Shown piece after piece: positions 34,556-42,532 of a stretch of 64,000 nucleotides of DNA. The position numbers and the translations under genes are program-made. Source of the stretch: Pseudonocardia sp. HH130629-09. GTDB taxonomy: Bacteria; Actinomycetota; Actinomycetes; Mycobacteriales; Pseudonocardiaceae. Positions within the stretch are counted from its first letter, which is position 1. Each line of letters begins with the position of its first letter. The notes under the pieces were generated by a model, which saw only the letters and a list, made by a program, of their open reading frames with translations, did no database searches and was not told where the DNA came from. Location: NCBI RefSeq assembly GCF_001294645.1, contig NZ_CP011868.1, forward strand, positions 930,001-994,000, written 5' to 3'.

Positions 34556-35895
34556 CGCTCACCCGTGACGTGTCACCGCTGCGCGAGCTGTGGCGGCTGG
34601 TCGGCCCGCTGATCGTCACGATGTTCGCGCAGGTCGCGATCGTCCTGACGGACACCGCGCTGGTGGCCCGCTACTCCACCGCGGCGCTGGCCGCGGTCGC
34701 CCTGGCCGCGCCCGTCTATCTCGTTGCGGTCATGGTCGTGCGGGGCTGGGCCACCGCCGCCCAGATCGTCGTGTCGCGGCGGTTCGGGTCCGGCGACGTC
34801 CCAGCCGTCGCGGGGGCGACCGCGATCGCGCTCGTCGCCGGCGTCGTCACCGGCGTCGTGTTCTCTGCGGTGTTGATCCTGGCGGCGGGTCCAGTCCTGG
34901 GGGCGCTGAGCGACGACCCGGCCGTGGTCGCGGGCAGCGTCGACTATCTGCGCATCGTCGCCGTCGGCGTGCCGTTCGCGGCCGCCTCGGCGGTGCTGCA
35001 GGCCGCGTTCGCCGGCCTCGGCGCCACCCGCATCGCGATGGTGTCGACGTTGCTCATGATCGTCGTGAACATGGCGCTGGGCGTGACGCTGGTCTTCGGA
35101 GCAGGGCTCGGGGTCGTTGGGGCCGGACTGTCCACGGTGGTGTCGACGATCGTCGGCACCGTCTACCTGACCTGGTTCGCCCGCCGCCGTATCGGCCGGA
35201 TCGTGCCCGGCGCAGCGCTGCTGACCCGTGGTGATCTCGCGCGGGGCCGGGCGGCTGTACCGGCGCTGGCGCGCCTGGCGTGGCCGGAAGCCGCACTGCT
35301 GTTCTTCGGCTACCTCAACGAGGTCCTGGTGGTGGGGTTCGCCGCGCAGGTCGGCAGCGTGGATCTGGCGGCGTACCGGCTCCTGGACAACCTCACGCTG
35401 GTGATCTACAACCTGCTCGCCGCGGTCGGCGCGGGGATCGCGATCCTGGCCGGTCAGCGGCTCGGGGCGGGGGACGTCGCGGCCGTCCGGACCTATCAGC
35501 GGACGGGTGTCGTGCTGGCCCTCGTGCTCGCCACGCCGCCGGCGCTGTTGGCCGCGCTGTTCCCCGGGGCGCTGTTCGCGCTCGCGACGGCGGATACGGC
35601 CGTCGTCGAGGTCGCGGCGTCCACCGCGCCGCTCGCCGTCGCGACGATGGTGCCGATCGTGCTGTCGCTGAACATCGCGGGCGTGCTGCGCGCGTCCGGC
35701 GACAACGTGACCGTGATGATCGCGTCTCTGGTGGCCGACTATGCGGTGCTCGTGCCGTTGGCCTGGCTGCTCGGACTGGTCCTCGGATGGGGACTGACCG
35801 GGATCTATGTCGCGTGGCTGGGCTTCGGCCTCACCATGCTCGCGATCACGGGGTGGCGGTACTCCACGGGCCGCTGGCGGACCCGAATCGTCTGA
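34552..35895 (+). CDS. MATE-family efflux transporter
   Basis: 447 residues with twelve predicted membrane helices in two repeats, starting SPLRELWRLVGPLIVTMFAQVAIVLTDTALVARYS and with the second half starting LARLAWPEAALLFFGYLNEVLVVGFAAQVGS. It would export small cationic or metabolite-like compounds against Na+ or H+. Translationally coupled to the LLM oxidoreductase and upstream of the importer genes, so it is the obvious exporter of the product of this locus. No peptidase or ABC exporter of the usual RiPP kind is present, which suggests a small final product. Confidence 0.92.
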   Translation: MTLTRDVSPLRELWRLVGPLIVTMFAQVAIVLTDTALVARYSTAALAAVALAAPVYLVAVMVVRGWATAAQIVVSRRFGSGDVPAVAGATAIALVAGVVTGVVFSAVLILAAGPVLGALSDDPAVVAGSVDYLRIVAVGVPFAAASAVLQAAFAGLGATRIAMVSTLLMIVVNMALGVTLVFGAGLGVVGAGLSTVVSTIVGTVYLTWFARRRIGRIVPGAALLTRGDLARGRAAVPALARLAWPEAALLFFGYLNEVLVVGFAAQVGSVDLAAYRLLDNLTLVIYNLLAAVGAGIAILAGQRLGAGDVAAVRTYQRTGVVLALVLATPPALLAALFPGALFALATADTAVVEVAASTAPLAVATMVPIVLSLNIAGVLRASGDNVTVMIASLVADYAVLVPLAWLLGLVLGWGLTGIYVAWLGFGLTMLAITGWRYSTGRWRTRIV

Positions 35896-35961
35896 TCACT
35901 TGCTCAACTGTCGAGCTGATCCATACAGTTCGGCCGTCCACGAGAGACCTGGGAGGCAACG

Positions 35962-36996
35962 GTGTCGAGTCCGGAGACGATCACGGCGTCCGCCGGGGGC
36001 GCCCGCCGACGGGCGACGATGCTGCGCCTCGGAATGGTGGCGACGGCCGTCGCGCTCGCCGCGGGCTGCTCCGCGGCGCCGTCGACCGAGGTTCCGTCGC
36101 AGCCGGCCGCCGCCGCACCGGGCTTCCCGATGACCATCGACAACTGCGGTGTGCAGGTCCGCCTGGACGCGCCGCCGCAGCGGGTCGTGACGATCTACCA
36201 GCACCCGGCGGAGATCATGTACGCGCTCGGCCTCGAGCGCTCGATGGTCGGGACCGCCTACCCGGACAACCCCTATCTCCCGCAGTTCGCGGCCGCGAAC
36301 GCGTCGGTGCCACAGATCTCGGACAAGGACGCCTCGTTCGAGCAGGTACTCGCCACCGGACCGGACATGGTCTACGGCGGCTACGACTCGGCGTTCTCCG
36401 CGGACAAGGGCACCGCCCGGGAGCGCTACCAGCAGTCCGGCGTCGCGACCTACCAGAACTCGGAGGCCTGCACGCCGAAGGTCACGATGGACACCGTCTG
36501 GTCCGAGATCCGCACGGTTGCGCGCATGTTCGGCGTCCCCGAGCGCGGCGAGTCGCTCGTCAGCGACCTGCAACGACGCGTGGATGCGTCGAGCGCCCGG
36601 GTCGCCGGTGCGCCTCCGGTGAGCGTGTTCGTCTATGACAGCGGCGAGGACACCGCGTTCACCGCCGGCGGACGCGGGATCAGCAACGACGTGATCGCAC
36701 GCGCCGGCGGACGCAATGTGTTCGGGGACCTGGACGACCTCTTCGGCGACGTCTCGTTCGAGCAGGTCGCGCAGCGGGCACCGGACGTGATCGTGATCTA
36801 CGACTACGCAGACGGCAGCGGCGGCGTCGAGGCGAAGAAGCGGTTCCTGCTCGCGCGTCCGGAGCTGGCCAGCGTGCCGGCGATCCGCAATCAGCGCTTC
36901 ACCACGCTCACCCTGCAGGACGGCGTCGTCGGCGTCCGGCCGCCGATGGCCGTGGAGACCCTGGCCCGCGCCCTGCACCCCGACCGGTTCCGGTGA
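35962..36996 (+). CDS. Fe-chelate/B12-type ABC transporter binding lipoprotein
   Basis: 344 residues from GTG 35962 with GGGAGG 6 nt upstream. Signal peptide ends at the lipobox LAAGC36. The mature part is a Peripla_BP_2 (FecB/BtuF) fold: PPQRVVTIYQHPAEIMYALGLERSMVGTAYP, FEQVLATGPDMVYGGYDSAFS, and VSFEQVAQRAPDVIVIYDYADG. It captures metal chelates (siderophore, cobalamin or similar) outside the membrane. It follows the MATE gene by 66 bp containing a possible operator, and is translationally coupled to the permease (GTGA). Ligand identity cannot be read from sequence; the co-located exporter suggests it retrieves the cluster's own metal complex. Confidence 0.92.
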   Translation: MSSPETITASAGGARRRATMLRLGMVATAVALAAGCSAAPSTEVPSQPAAAAPGFPMTIDNCGVQVRLDAPPQRVVTIYQHPAEIMYALGLERSMVGTAYPDNPYLPQFAAANASVPQISDKDASFEQVLATGPDMVYGGYDSAFSADKGTARERYQQSGVATYQNSEACTPKVTMDTVWSEIRTVARMFGVPERGESLVSDLQRRVDASSARVAGAPPVSVFVYDSGEDTAFTAGGRGISNDVIARAGGRNVFGDLDDLFGDVSFEQVAQRAPDVIVIYDYADGSGGVEAKKRFLLARPELASVPAIRNQRFTTLTLQDGVVGVRPPMAVETLARALHPDRFR

Positions 36997-38081
36997 CGAT
37001 CGCACCCCGCCGCCCGGCCGCGGCGGACCTGGCTCCCGGCTCGCACTGGCGCCAGCCCGCGGTACTCGTCGTCCTGACGGCCGTGCTGGTCGTCTCGGTC
37101 ACCGCCGGGATCTCGATCGGCTCCGTCACGATTCCGCCCGGCCAGGTGTGGTCCAACCTCGCGGCTGCGGTGACCGGCGGGCGGATCGACGCGACCGGGC
37201 CACCGTTCGTGCGGGCGATCGTCACCCAGAGCCGCGCCCCGCGGGTCCTGCTCGCCGTCGTCGTCGGGGCCGGCCTCGCCGTCGTGGGCGCCGCATTGCA
37301 GGCCCTCGTGCGCAACATGCTCGCCGACCCGTTCCTGCTCGGCGTCTCCTCCGGCGCCTCGGTCGCCGCGGTGCTCGTCATCATCTCCGGCGCGACCGCC
37401 GTCCTTGGCCTCACGACGCCGGTCGCGGCGTTCCTCGGCGCGTTGCTGGCGCTGTTCGTGGTCTACGCGATGTCGCGGTCCGGCGGGCAGGTCACGCCCA
37501 CCCGGCTGGTGCTCTCCGGCGTCGCCGTCGCCTACGTTCTGTCCGCCCTGACCAGCCTGCTCCTGATCCTCGCGGCCCGCCCGGACGCCTACCGCGAGGT
37601 CCTGGCGTGGCTGCTCGGCAGCCTGGGCCGGGCCACCTGGGACCTCCTGTGGCTGCCGACGGCGGCGGTCGCGGTCGGCGTGGCGATCCTGCTCGCCACG
37701 GCCCGCCCGTTGAACCTGCTGCTCGCGGGCGACGAGGCCGCGACGACGATGGGTGTCGACGTCCCGCGGTTCCGCGCGGCGATGTTCGTCCTGACCTCGC
37801 TCGTCACCGGCGTCCTGGTCTCGGTGTCGGGGCCGATCGGCTTCGTCGGGCTCATCGTCCCGCACGCGGTGCGCCTGGTCGTCGGCAGCGACCACCGCCG
37901 CCTCCTCCCGGCCGCCGCCCTGAGCGGGGCGTCGTTCCTGGTGTGGGCCGACGTCGCCGCCCGCACCGTCGCCTCGCCGATCGAGGTCCCGGTCGGGGTG
38001 CTGACCGCGCTGTGCGGTGGGCCGTTCTTCCTGTGGCTCGTGCGGCGCGAGGCCCGTCGCGGCACCCGGACCAGCGCATGA
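36993..38081 (+). CDS. FecCD/BtuC-family ABC permease
   Basis: 362 residues, nine to ten helices. Family landmarks: RAPRVLLAVVVGAGLAVVGAALQALVRNMLADPFLLGVSSGASVAA, the coupling segment NLLLAGDEAATTMGVDVPRFR, and GPIGFVGLIVPHAVRLVVGSDHR near the end. It forms the membrane channel of the chelate importer as a homodimer. Overlaps the binding-protein gene (GTGA) and the ATPase gene (ATGA). Confidence 0.95.
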   Translation: MTIAPRRPAAADLAPGSHWRQPAVLVVLTAVLVVSVTAGISIGSVTIPPGQVWSNLAAAVTGGRIDATGPPFVRAIVTQSRAPRVLLAVVVGAGLAVVGAALQALVRNMLADPFLLGVSSGASVAAVLVIISGATAVLGLTTPVAAFLGALLALFVVYAMSRSGGQVTPTRLVLSGVAVAYVLSALTSLLLILAARPDAYREVLAWLLGSLGRATWDLLWLPTAAVAVGVAILLATARPLNLLLAGDEAATTMGVDVPRFRAAMFVLTSLVTGVLVSVSGPIGFVGLIVPHAVRLVVGSDHRRLLPAAALSGASFLVWADVAARTVASPIEVPVGVLTALCGGPFFLWLVRREARRGTRTSA

Positions 38082-38881
38082 GCGACCCGGCCGGGCTGGC
38101 CGTGTCCGACCTGGCGGTCCGGCTCGGCGGCCGGACCGTCGTCGACGGCGTGTCGTTCACGGTGGCCCCGGGCCGCACGCTCTGCCTCGTCGGACCGAAC
38201 GGCAGCGGCAAGTCGACGCTGCTGCGCGCCGTGCTGCGGATCCTGCCCGCGGAGCGCGGGACGGTTGCGCTCGACGGCCGCGCGGCGGGGGAGTTCTCCG
38301 CCCGCGAGTTCGCCCGCAACGTCGCCGCGGTCCTGCAGGACCCCGGCGCCGAGTTCGACATGTCGGTGCGCGAGGTCGTCGGTATGGGGCGCGCGCCGTT
38401 CCAGCGCCTGCTCGTATCCACCGAGTCCGACGACGACGAGACCGTCGCTGCAGCACTGGCCGCGGCCGGCGTCGCGCACCTGACCGAGCGGTCCTACCGG
38501 ACCCTCTCCGGCGGGGAGCGCCAGCGCGTGGTCATCGCCCGCGCGTTCGCCCAACGTCCCCGGCTGCTGGTGCTCGACGAACCGACCAACCATCTCGACG
38601 TCCGCCACCAGTTCGACGTGCTGGACGCCGCACGGCGTCGGGGAGTCACCACCGTGATGGCCCTGCACGACCTCAACCTCGCCGCCCACTACGGCGACGA
38701 CGTCGCGGTGCTTCACGACGGGCGCCTGCACGCCCAAGGCCCGCCGTCGGACGTGATCACCGAGGAGATGGTGCGCGACGTCTACGGTGTCCGCGCCGAG
38801 GTCGCGCCCGACGCCGACACCGGCCGCCCGCACATCCGCTTCCGACCGCCGGCACCCGACCTCCGAGGAGTCACGCCGTGA
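38078..38881 (+). CDS. ABC transporter ATPase of chelate importer
   Basis: 267 residues, FecE/BtuD type. Walker A GPNGSGKST, Q-loop LQDPGAEF, signature LSGGERQRV, Walker B LLVLDEPTNHLD and switch His in ALHDLN are all intact. Powers import with the FecCD permease. Overlaps both neighbours by 4 bp, so the importer and the downstream [2Fe-2S] protein form one translational unit. Confidence 0.96.
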   Translation: MSDPAGLAVSDLAVRLGGRTVVDGVSFTVAPGRTLCLVGPNGSGKSTLLRAVLRILPAERGTVALDGRAAGEFSAREFARNVAAVLQDPGAEFDMSVREVVGMGRAPFQRLLVSTESDDDETVAAALAAAGVAHLTERSYRTLSGGERQRVVIARAFAQRPRLLVLDEPTNHLDVRHQFDVLDAARRRGVTTVMALHDLNLAAHYGDDVAVLHDGRLHAQGPPSDVITEEMVRDVYGVRAEVAPDADTGRPHIRFRPPAPDLRGVTP

Positions 38882-39603
38882 CCTACCCGACGACCCACCC
38901 GACCGACCGGGCCGTCGTGCTGGTCGCCCGACCGACCCCCGCCGGCCTCGACGAACGGGCCCTGCGGCGGCTCGCCGGAGCCGTCGCCGGCCGGGTACCG
39001 GACCCCGTCCGCGTCGCGCACCTCGACCACGAGACGCCGTCCCTGCACGAGGTCCTCGACGAGCTGGCCGCGGCCGGGAGCGCCTCCATACTGGTCCTCG
39101 CGCTCGCGGTACCCGCGGACCGCTACCTCACGACGTGGATCGCGAAGGCCGTCGCGAACTGGCGGGAGACGCGGGACTCCACCCTGGAGATCCGCCAGGC
39201 CGACGGGCTGACGGACCTGCCCGGCGTCGCCGACGCCGTCGCCGATCTCGTCGCGTCCGGCGGCCGTCCGGTCACCGCGTCCCCGGCCGGATTCCGCAGC
39301 CCGGCGTGGTCGGACCTGGACATCCCGAACCGGCACCTGCTCGTCTGCCGTGGGCCGCGCTGCACTGCACACGGTGCCGGAGCTACACACCGGGCCCTGG
39401 CCGACGCCACGCGCGGGTCGTCGACCCAGGTCACCGGAATGTCCTGCGTCGGACCGTGCAACCTCGGGCCGCTGGTCATCGAACACCCGTCCGGCCAGTG
39501 GCACCAACACGTCGACCCGACGCGGGCAGAGGTCCTGGCCCGACCGGACTCGGTGCCCGACGACGTGATGGGCGGCCTACCCCGCCCGACCGGACGGGTG
39601 TGA
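38878..39603 (+). CDS. CbiX-like domain fused to thioredoxin-like [2Fe-2S] ferredoxin
   Basis: 241 residues. Residues about 10-125 have the CbiX/SirB chelatase fold order (RAVVLVARPTPAGLDERALR ... ILVLALAVPADRYLTTWI), but the two metal-binding His of real chelatases are replaced: ARP where HGS is expected, and ADR near residue 81. From residue 150 a thioredoxin-like ferredoxin module shows C157-x4-C162 and C190-x3-C194, the spacing of NuoE-type [2Fe-2S] domains. It is the last gene of the importer operon (GTGA overlap). It could reduce or strip the imported metal chelate in the cytoplasm; that role is inferred. Confidence 0.8.
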   Translation: MTYPTTHPTDRAVVLVARPTPAGLDERALRRLAGAVAGRVPDPVRVAHLDHETPSLHEVLDELAAAGSASILVLALAVPADRYLTTWIAKAVANWRETRDSTLEIRQADGLTDLPGVADAVADLVASGGRPVTASPAGFRSPAWSDLDIPNRHLLVCRGPRCTAHGAGATHRALADATRGSSTQVTGMSCVGPCNLGPLVIEHPSGQWHQHVDPTRAEVLARPDSVPDDVMGGLPRPTGRV

Positions 39604-39624
39604 GAGTCCACCTTTCTGCCTAGA

Positions 39625-39640
39625 GTTGGCAATAGCCAAC
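39625..39640. promoter_or_regulatory. Inverted repeat downstream of importer operon
   Basis: GTTGGC-aata-GCCAAC, perfect 6-bp arms, 17 bp before a GTG start of a small ORF, with a further GTTGG at 39643. Candidate operator for that ORF. Confidence 0.4.
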
Positions 39641-39656
39641 ATGTTGGGGTGATGTC

Positions 39657-39815
39657 GTGGACGAGGACTGTCCGACCGCGCACGACGGGACGGAGTGCTC
39701 TGGGTGCGAGTGGGAACGCCACCCGCAGGCGTTTCGGTGGTTCCCCGAACTCGGTACGCCGTTGCGCGACCCGAGTAAGCCTGGACCTGCTGGGCGACAA
39801 TCTGCGATGAGCTGA
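39657..39815 (+). CDS. Small Cys-pair protein, hypothetical
   Basis: 52 residues from GTG 39657 with GGGGTG 8 nt upstream. The sequence MDEDCPTAHDGTECSGCEWE continues RHPQAFRWFPELGTPLRDP, with three Cys and a His in zinc-knuckle-like spacing (C-x8-C-x2-C). No family recognised. In another frame, 39778-39948 reads ELRRGHDAVVFVDEAEPAQ and then WRVIGSRSSSHVAD before a stop; it looks like a second small coding piece cut where the lower-GC integrated element begins (about 39950). Both are tentative. Confidence 0.45.
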   Translation: MDEDCPTAHDGTECSGCEWERHPQAFRWFPELGTPLRDPSKPGPAGRQSAMS

Positions 39816-39948
39816 GGCGTGGTCACGATGCCGTGGTGTTCGTCGACGAGGCCGAACCAGCACAGGACCTATCCTCCGAACTGGAGCTCGGCACTCCGCG
39901 GTGGCGCGTTATTGGTTCTCGGTCGTCCAGTCATGTCGCCGACTAGTG

Positions 39949-40924
39949 CTAACTGGAGTCCCACTTCTTCCCGCTCGATAGCTGACTCTCGGCTTCGTTG
40001 ACCAAATCGGTTGGGCCAAGAATGCCTCCGGAGAATTCAGTGCCGTTGCAGGCGAGGTTCGGCATGTAATGGACCTGATCGTTGAACGTCTCTGGACAAT
40101 AGATCCACATCGGTTCGAGATCAGGGGGCTGCCGGAAGAAAGCCTCCTCAGTAAAACCGTCCTCGGTTACTGGCCAGGTCGGACCGCGGATCTCGAAGGC
40201 GGTGGCTTCAGCGCGACTCCTGTACGCGATGGTGCACATGACGTTCGATCCAACATATCGATTGCGCCTAGCAACGGCTCTCACCGCGCGAGTCAGATGG
40301 CGAGCAATGCCATACGGATGTGAATGCTGCCTGGCGCACCTGCCGAGTTGTCTGCGAAGGTCGCGTTGCTCCCGTGGCGTCAGCCGTTGGCCTGCGACGT
40401 GTAACCCGAACGGGGCCTTCGCTTCTAGGTACTTGTGGGAAAATCTAAAACGATCCGATGCCTCGTCTCCATTCTTCGCTGACGCCGCTTTGGGCATTAC
40501 TGGCGATGGAAAAGAACGGAAACAGGTTATCGTGTGTGGGAGGCATCCCGGCCACGTCTGTGGGATGCTCGCCGCCAATGAAGCCAATCCCGACGAACGA
40601 TATCCGTTTGTGGTGCGGCCATGTCTTTCTGGGGGTGTCTAATCGAAGCTGCTGGACTTTTGCCGTTGCTTCTGCGCACAGATAGTTGAGCATCTGCTGC
40701 AAGTCTGGCTGCCCGTGGTGGGCGAGTGTCGTCCGAAGGAAGTCACGAGTCTTCTCAGTCCTGCTGACAGAGCCGAGGCCAGTGAAGGCGAAGACTGCCT
40801 GGTTGCAGTACAAAGTCGCCTTGTTGGATGCGTCTTCCGCAACTTTGCCATCGAGATAAGTTAGCTGTCGATCGCTTGCTTGGACGGCGAACTTGTGGGT
40901 GAGGCACGACAAGATTAACGTCAT
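39949..40924 (-). pseudogene. Proteasome-like Ntn-hydrolase-type gene with frameshift, in integrated element
   Basis: Low-GC gene in two frames. The first (40924 down to 40445) opens MTLILSCLTHKFAVQASDRQ and then AVFAFTGLGSVSRTEKT, resembling the start of proteasome-beta-like Ntn hydrolases, including a Thr at position 2 and an ASDRQ strand. It ends after SIASN...RGIGSF. The second frame, overlapping at about 40470-40500, continues FRFSHKYLEAKAPFGLHVAG and then RYVGSNVMCTIAYRSR to WDSS at 39949. Joined, they give about 300 residues, so a one-base shift near the GCCCAAAGC string breaks the gene. Function of such phage or island proteins is unknown. Confidence 0.6.
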
Positions 40925-40930
40925 CGGATG

Positions 40931-42172
40931 CTATTTCGCTTCAGTCGGTGGGTTCAATGCGTTGTCCAGTACCACCGCCGCCTCAGGATGTAGCTCGCCT
41001 CGACTTACATACTCGTCTTTCAGAAACTTCGCCTGACCGAGGAGATCGGCCTTCATTCGATCCGTGAACGAGATCTCGTCATCGAGAATCGTGGCGTACG
41101 TCCGCCGCCAGGTGTGCGGGGTCATCCACCCCAGCTCGACCTCGTCCCGGACCGATCGAAGTGAGCGCCGGACGTTGGCTGGATATCGAAATGTGAGGCG
41201 GCCGTCCCGGCCTGCGGCGGGGAAGAGGGGATCCTCGGGAGCCAGTTCTGCCGACAGTCGTCGTCGCAGCATCGTTGCGGTGAAGTTCGGAAGCGGGATG
41301 AGGCGCAGCGCCGATGCGCTCTTCCCCTCGTGTCGGACGAGCCCCTTCCCTTTCACCCAGGTCATGTTGCCCGCCATCGCGACGACCGGAATCGTGCGTC
41401 GACCACCAGCCACGTCAAGGTCGATGCCGGCGAGGTTCACGTCGCAAGGCCGGGATGCGAGCGCCTCGCCGATTCGTAAGCCAGTGCCCAGCATGTACCG
41501 CACCAGGTCGGGAAGATCGGCCCGCTGCGCGACGAGTTGTTTGCGACGCTCGTCCTCGTCATCGGACGAGCCGTCGAGCCATTTCAAGAATCGCTGGCGC
41601 TCGACGATCGTCAGGCCGCGTGGCTTCGTCTTGCGAGCGCCGTTCGACTGCTCGATTCGATCGAGGTCCCGGACCGGGTTGTGGGGGATCGCCTCCGCGA
41701 GGACGGCATGCTGCAGTACACCGCTGACGATGCTCCGGAGCTTCCGACGGGTGTTCGCCGCGTAGCGAGACTCCAGGGCCGCCAGGAACGCGTCGATCCG
41801 TCCGACCGTGCACTCCCGGAGCCGTAGGGCCCCGATCGCGGGCAGGATCGTGTTTCGCAGGTGGAACTCGTACAGGGCGTGCGTCGAGTCCGCCCGACGG
41901 CTCGCCACCCGGGCGAGGAAGAGCACGGCGGCGTCGGCGAACGTCGAGCCGGGGGTGAGCTCGCCGGCGCGTTGTCGGCCGGCGCGCTGCCGGTCGCTGA
42001 TCGCCTCGTTGAGGGCGTTGCGTGCGCCGGTCTTCGTCGGGCCATGCTTGCGTATCGGCCGGGTGACGCCGTCCTGGTCCCGGAACTTACACCGGGCGAC
42101 CCAGCGGCCGGGCGTCTGTTCGCTGACGGAGATGGACCCGGGCATACCGAGAGGGAGCGGTGGACGTGCCAT
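40931..42172 (-). CDS. Tyrosine recombinase (site-specific integrase)
   Basis: About 413 residues from ATG 42172; an upstream in-frame start at 42199 would add nine. An N-terminal SAM-like DNA-binding domain (TFADAAVLFLARVASRR to LRLRECTVGRIDAFL) is followed by the catalytic domain with YMLGTGLRIGEALASR (first Arg), WMTPHTWRRTYAT (His-x-x-Arg) and GQAKFLKDEYVSRGE (Tyr nucleophile). Located 100 bp from the 3' end of tRNA-Lys, the usual position for an integrase whose attachment site is the tRNA 3' end. The matching far attachment copy was not found in the window. Confidence 0.92.
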   Translation of the reverse strand: MARPPLPLGMPGSISVSEQTPGRWVARCKFRDQDGVTRPIRKHGPTKTGARNALNEAISDRQRAGRQRAGELTPGSTFADAAVLFLARVASRRADSTHALYEFHLRNTILPAIGALRLRECTVGRIDAFLAALESRYAANTRRKLRSIVSGVLQHAVLAEAIPHNPVRDLDRIEQSNGARKTKPRGLTIVERQRFLKWLDGSSDDEDERRKQLVAQRADLPDLVRYMLGTGLRIGEALASRPCDVNLAGIDLDVAGGRRTIPVVAMAGNMTWVKGKGLVRHEGKSASALRLIPLPNFTATMLRRRLSAELAPEDPLFPAAGRDGRLTFRYPANVRRSLRSVRDEVELGWMTPHTWRRTYATILDDEISFTDRMKADLLGQAKFLKDEYVSRGELHPEAAVVLDNALNPPTEAK

Positions 42173-42273
42173 GCGCTCCTCACCGGGAAGGTCCAGCAAG
42201 AGTTTCGGAGCGGTAAAGGCGCTCCCGATCTTGCGGTGAGGATTATAGCAAGCCTGTGGCCTGCGAACATGTG

Positions 42274-42346
42274 TGCGCCGTCAGGGACTCGAACCCCGAA
42301 CCCGCTGGTTAAGAGCCAGCTGCTCTGCCAATTGAGCTAACGGCGC
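42274..42346 (-). tRNA. tRNA-Lys (CTT)
   Basis: Full cloverleaf on the minus strand: acceptor GCGCCGT pairs with ACGGCGC, D-arm TAGCTCAATTGGCAGAGCA, anticodon arm CTGGCTCTTAACCAG with anticodon CTT, T-arm GGGTTCGAGTCCC, discriminator A. CCA is not encoded. Its 3' end faces the integrase, making it the probable insertion site. Confidence 0.97.
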
Positions 42347-42395
42347 ATGTGTACTTGTCCGTCGCACGGCTCTGCTGCTGCAGAATCGGCGACCG

Positions 42396-42469
42396 GGTGA
42401 GTGACGGGACTTGAACCCGCGGCCCCCTGGACCACAACCAGGTGCTCTACCAACTGAGCTACACCCACC
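42396..42469 (-). tRNA. tRNA-His (GTG)
   Basis: Minus strand: acceptor GTGGGTG pairs with CACTCAC, with the extra G at -1 (42469) opposite discriminator C as in all tRNA-His; anticodon arm CTGGTTGTGGTCCAG gives anticodon GTG; T-arm GCGGGTTCAAGTCCCGT. Lies 49 bp upstream of tRNA-Lys and may be co-transcribed. Confidence 0.97.
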
Positions 42470-42532
42470 ATCGCGATCTCCCGGACTCCCGGAAGCGCTG
42501 GAGAAACTATAGACCGGGGTCCGCGGGAGCCC

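Noticed and set aside
35962..38881. ABC genes as a plain cobalamin (BtuFCD) importer
   Set aside because: Binding-protein sequence cannot separate B12 from siderophore ligands and there is no riboswitch upstream; left as chelate importer.
39600..40000. Second attachment site for the integrated element
   Set aside because: No copy of the tRNA-Lys 3' end (TTCGAGTCCCTGACGGCGCA) was found in this stretch.
39819..40001. 60-codon plus-strand ORF
   Set aside because: Composition and lack of a ribosome site suggest a shadow; the neighbouring frame looks more protein-like.
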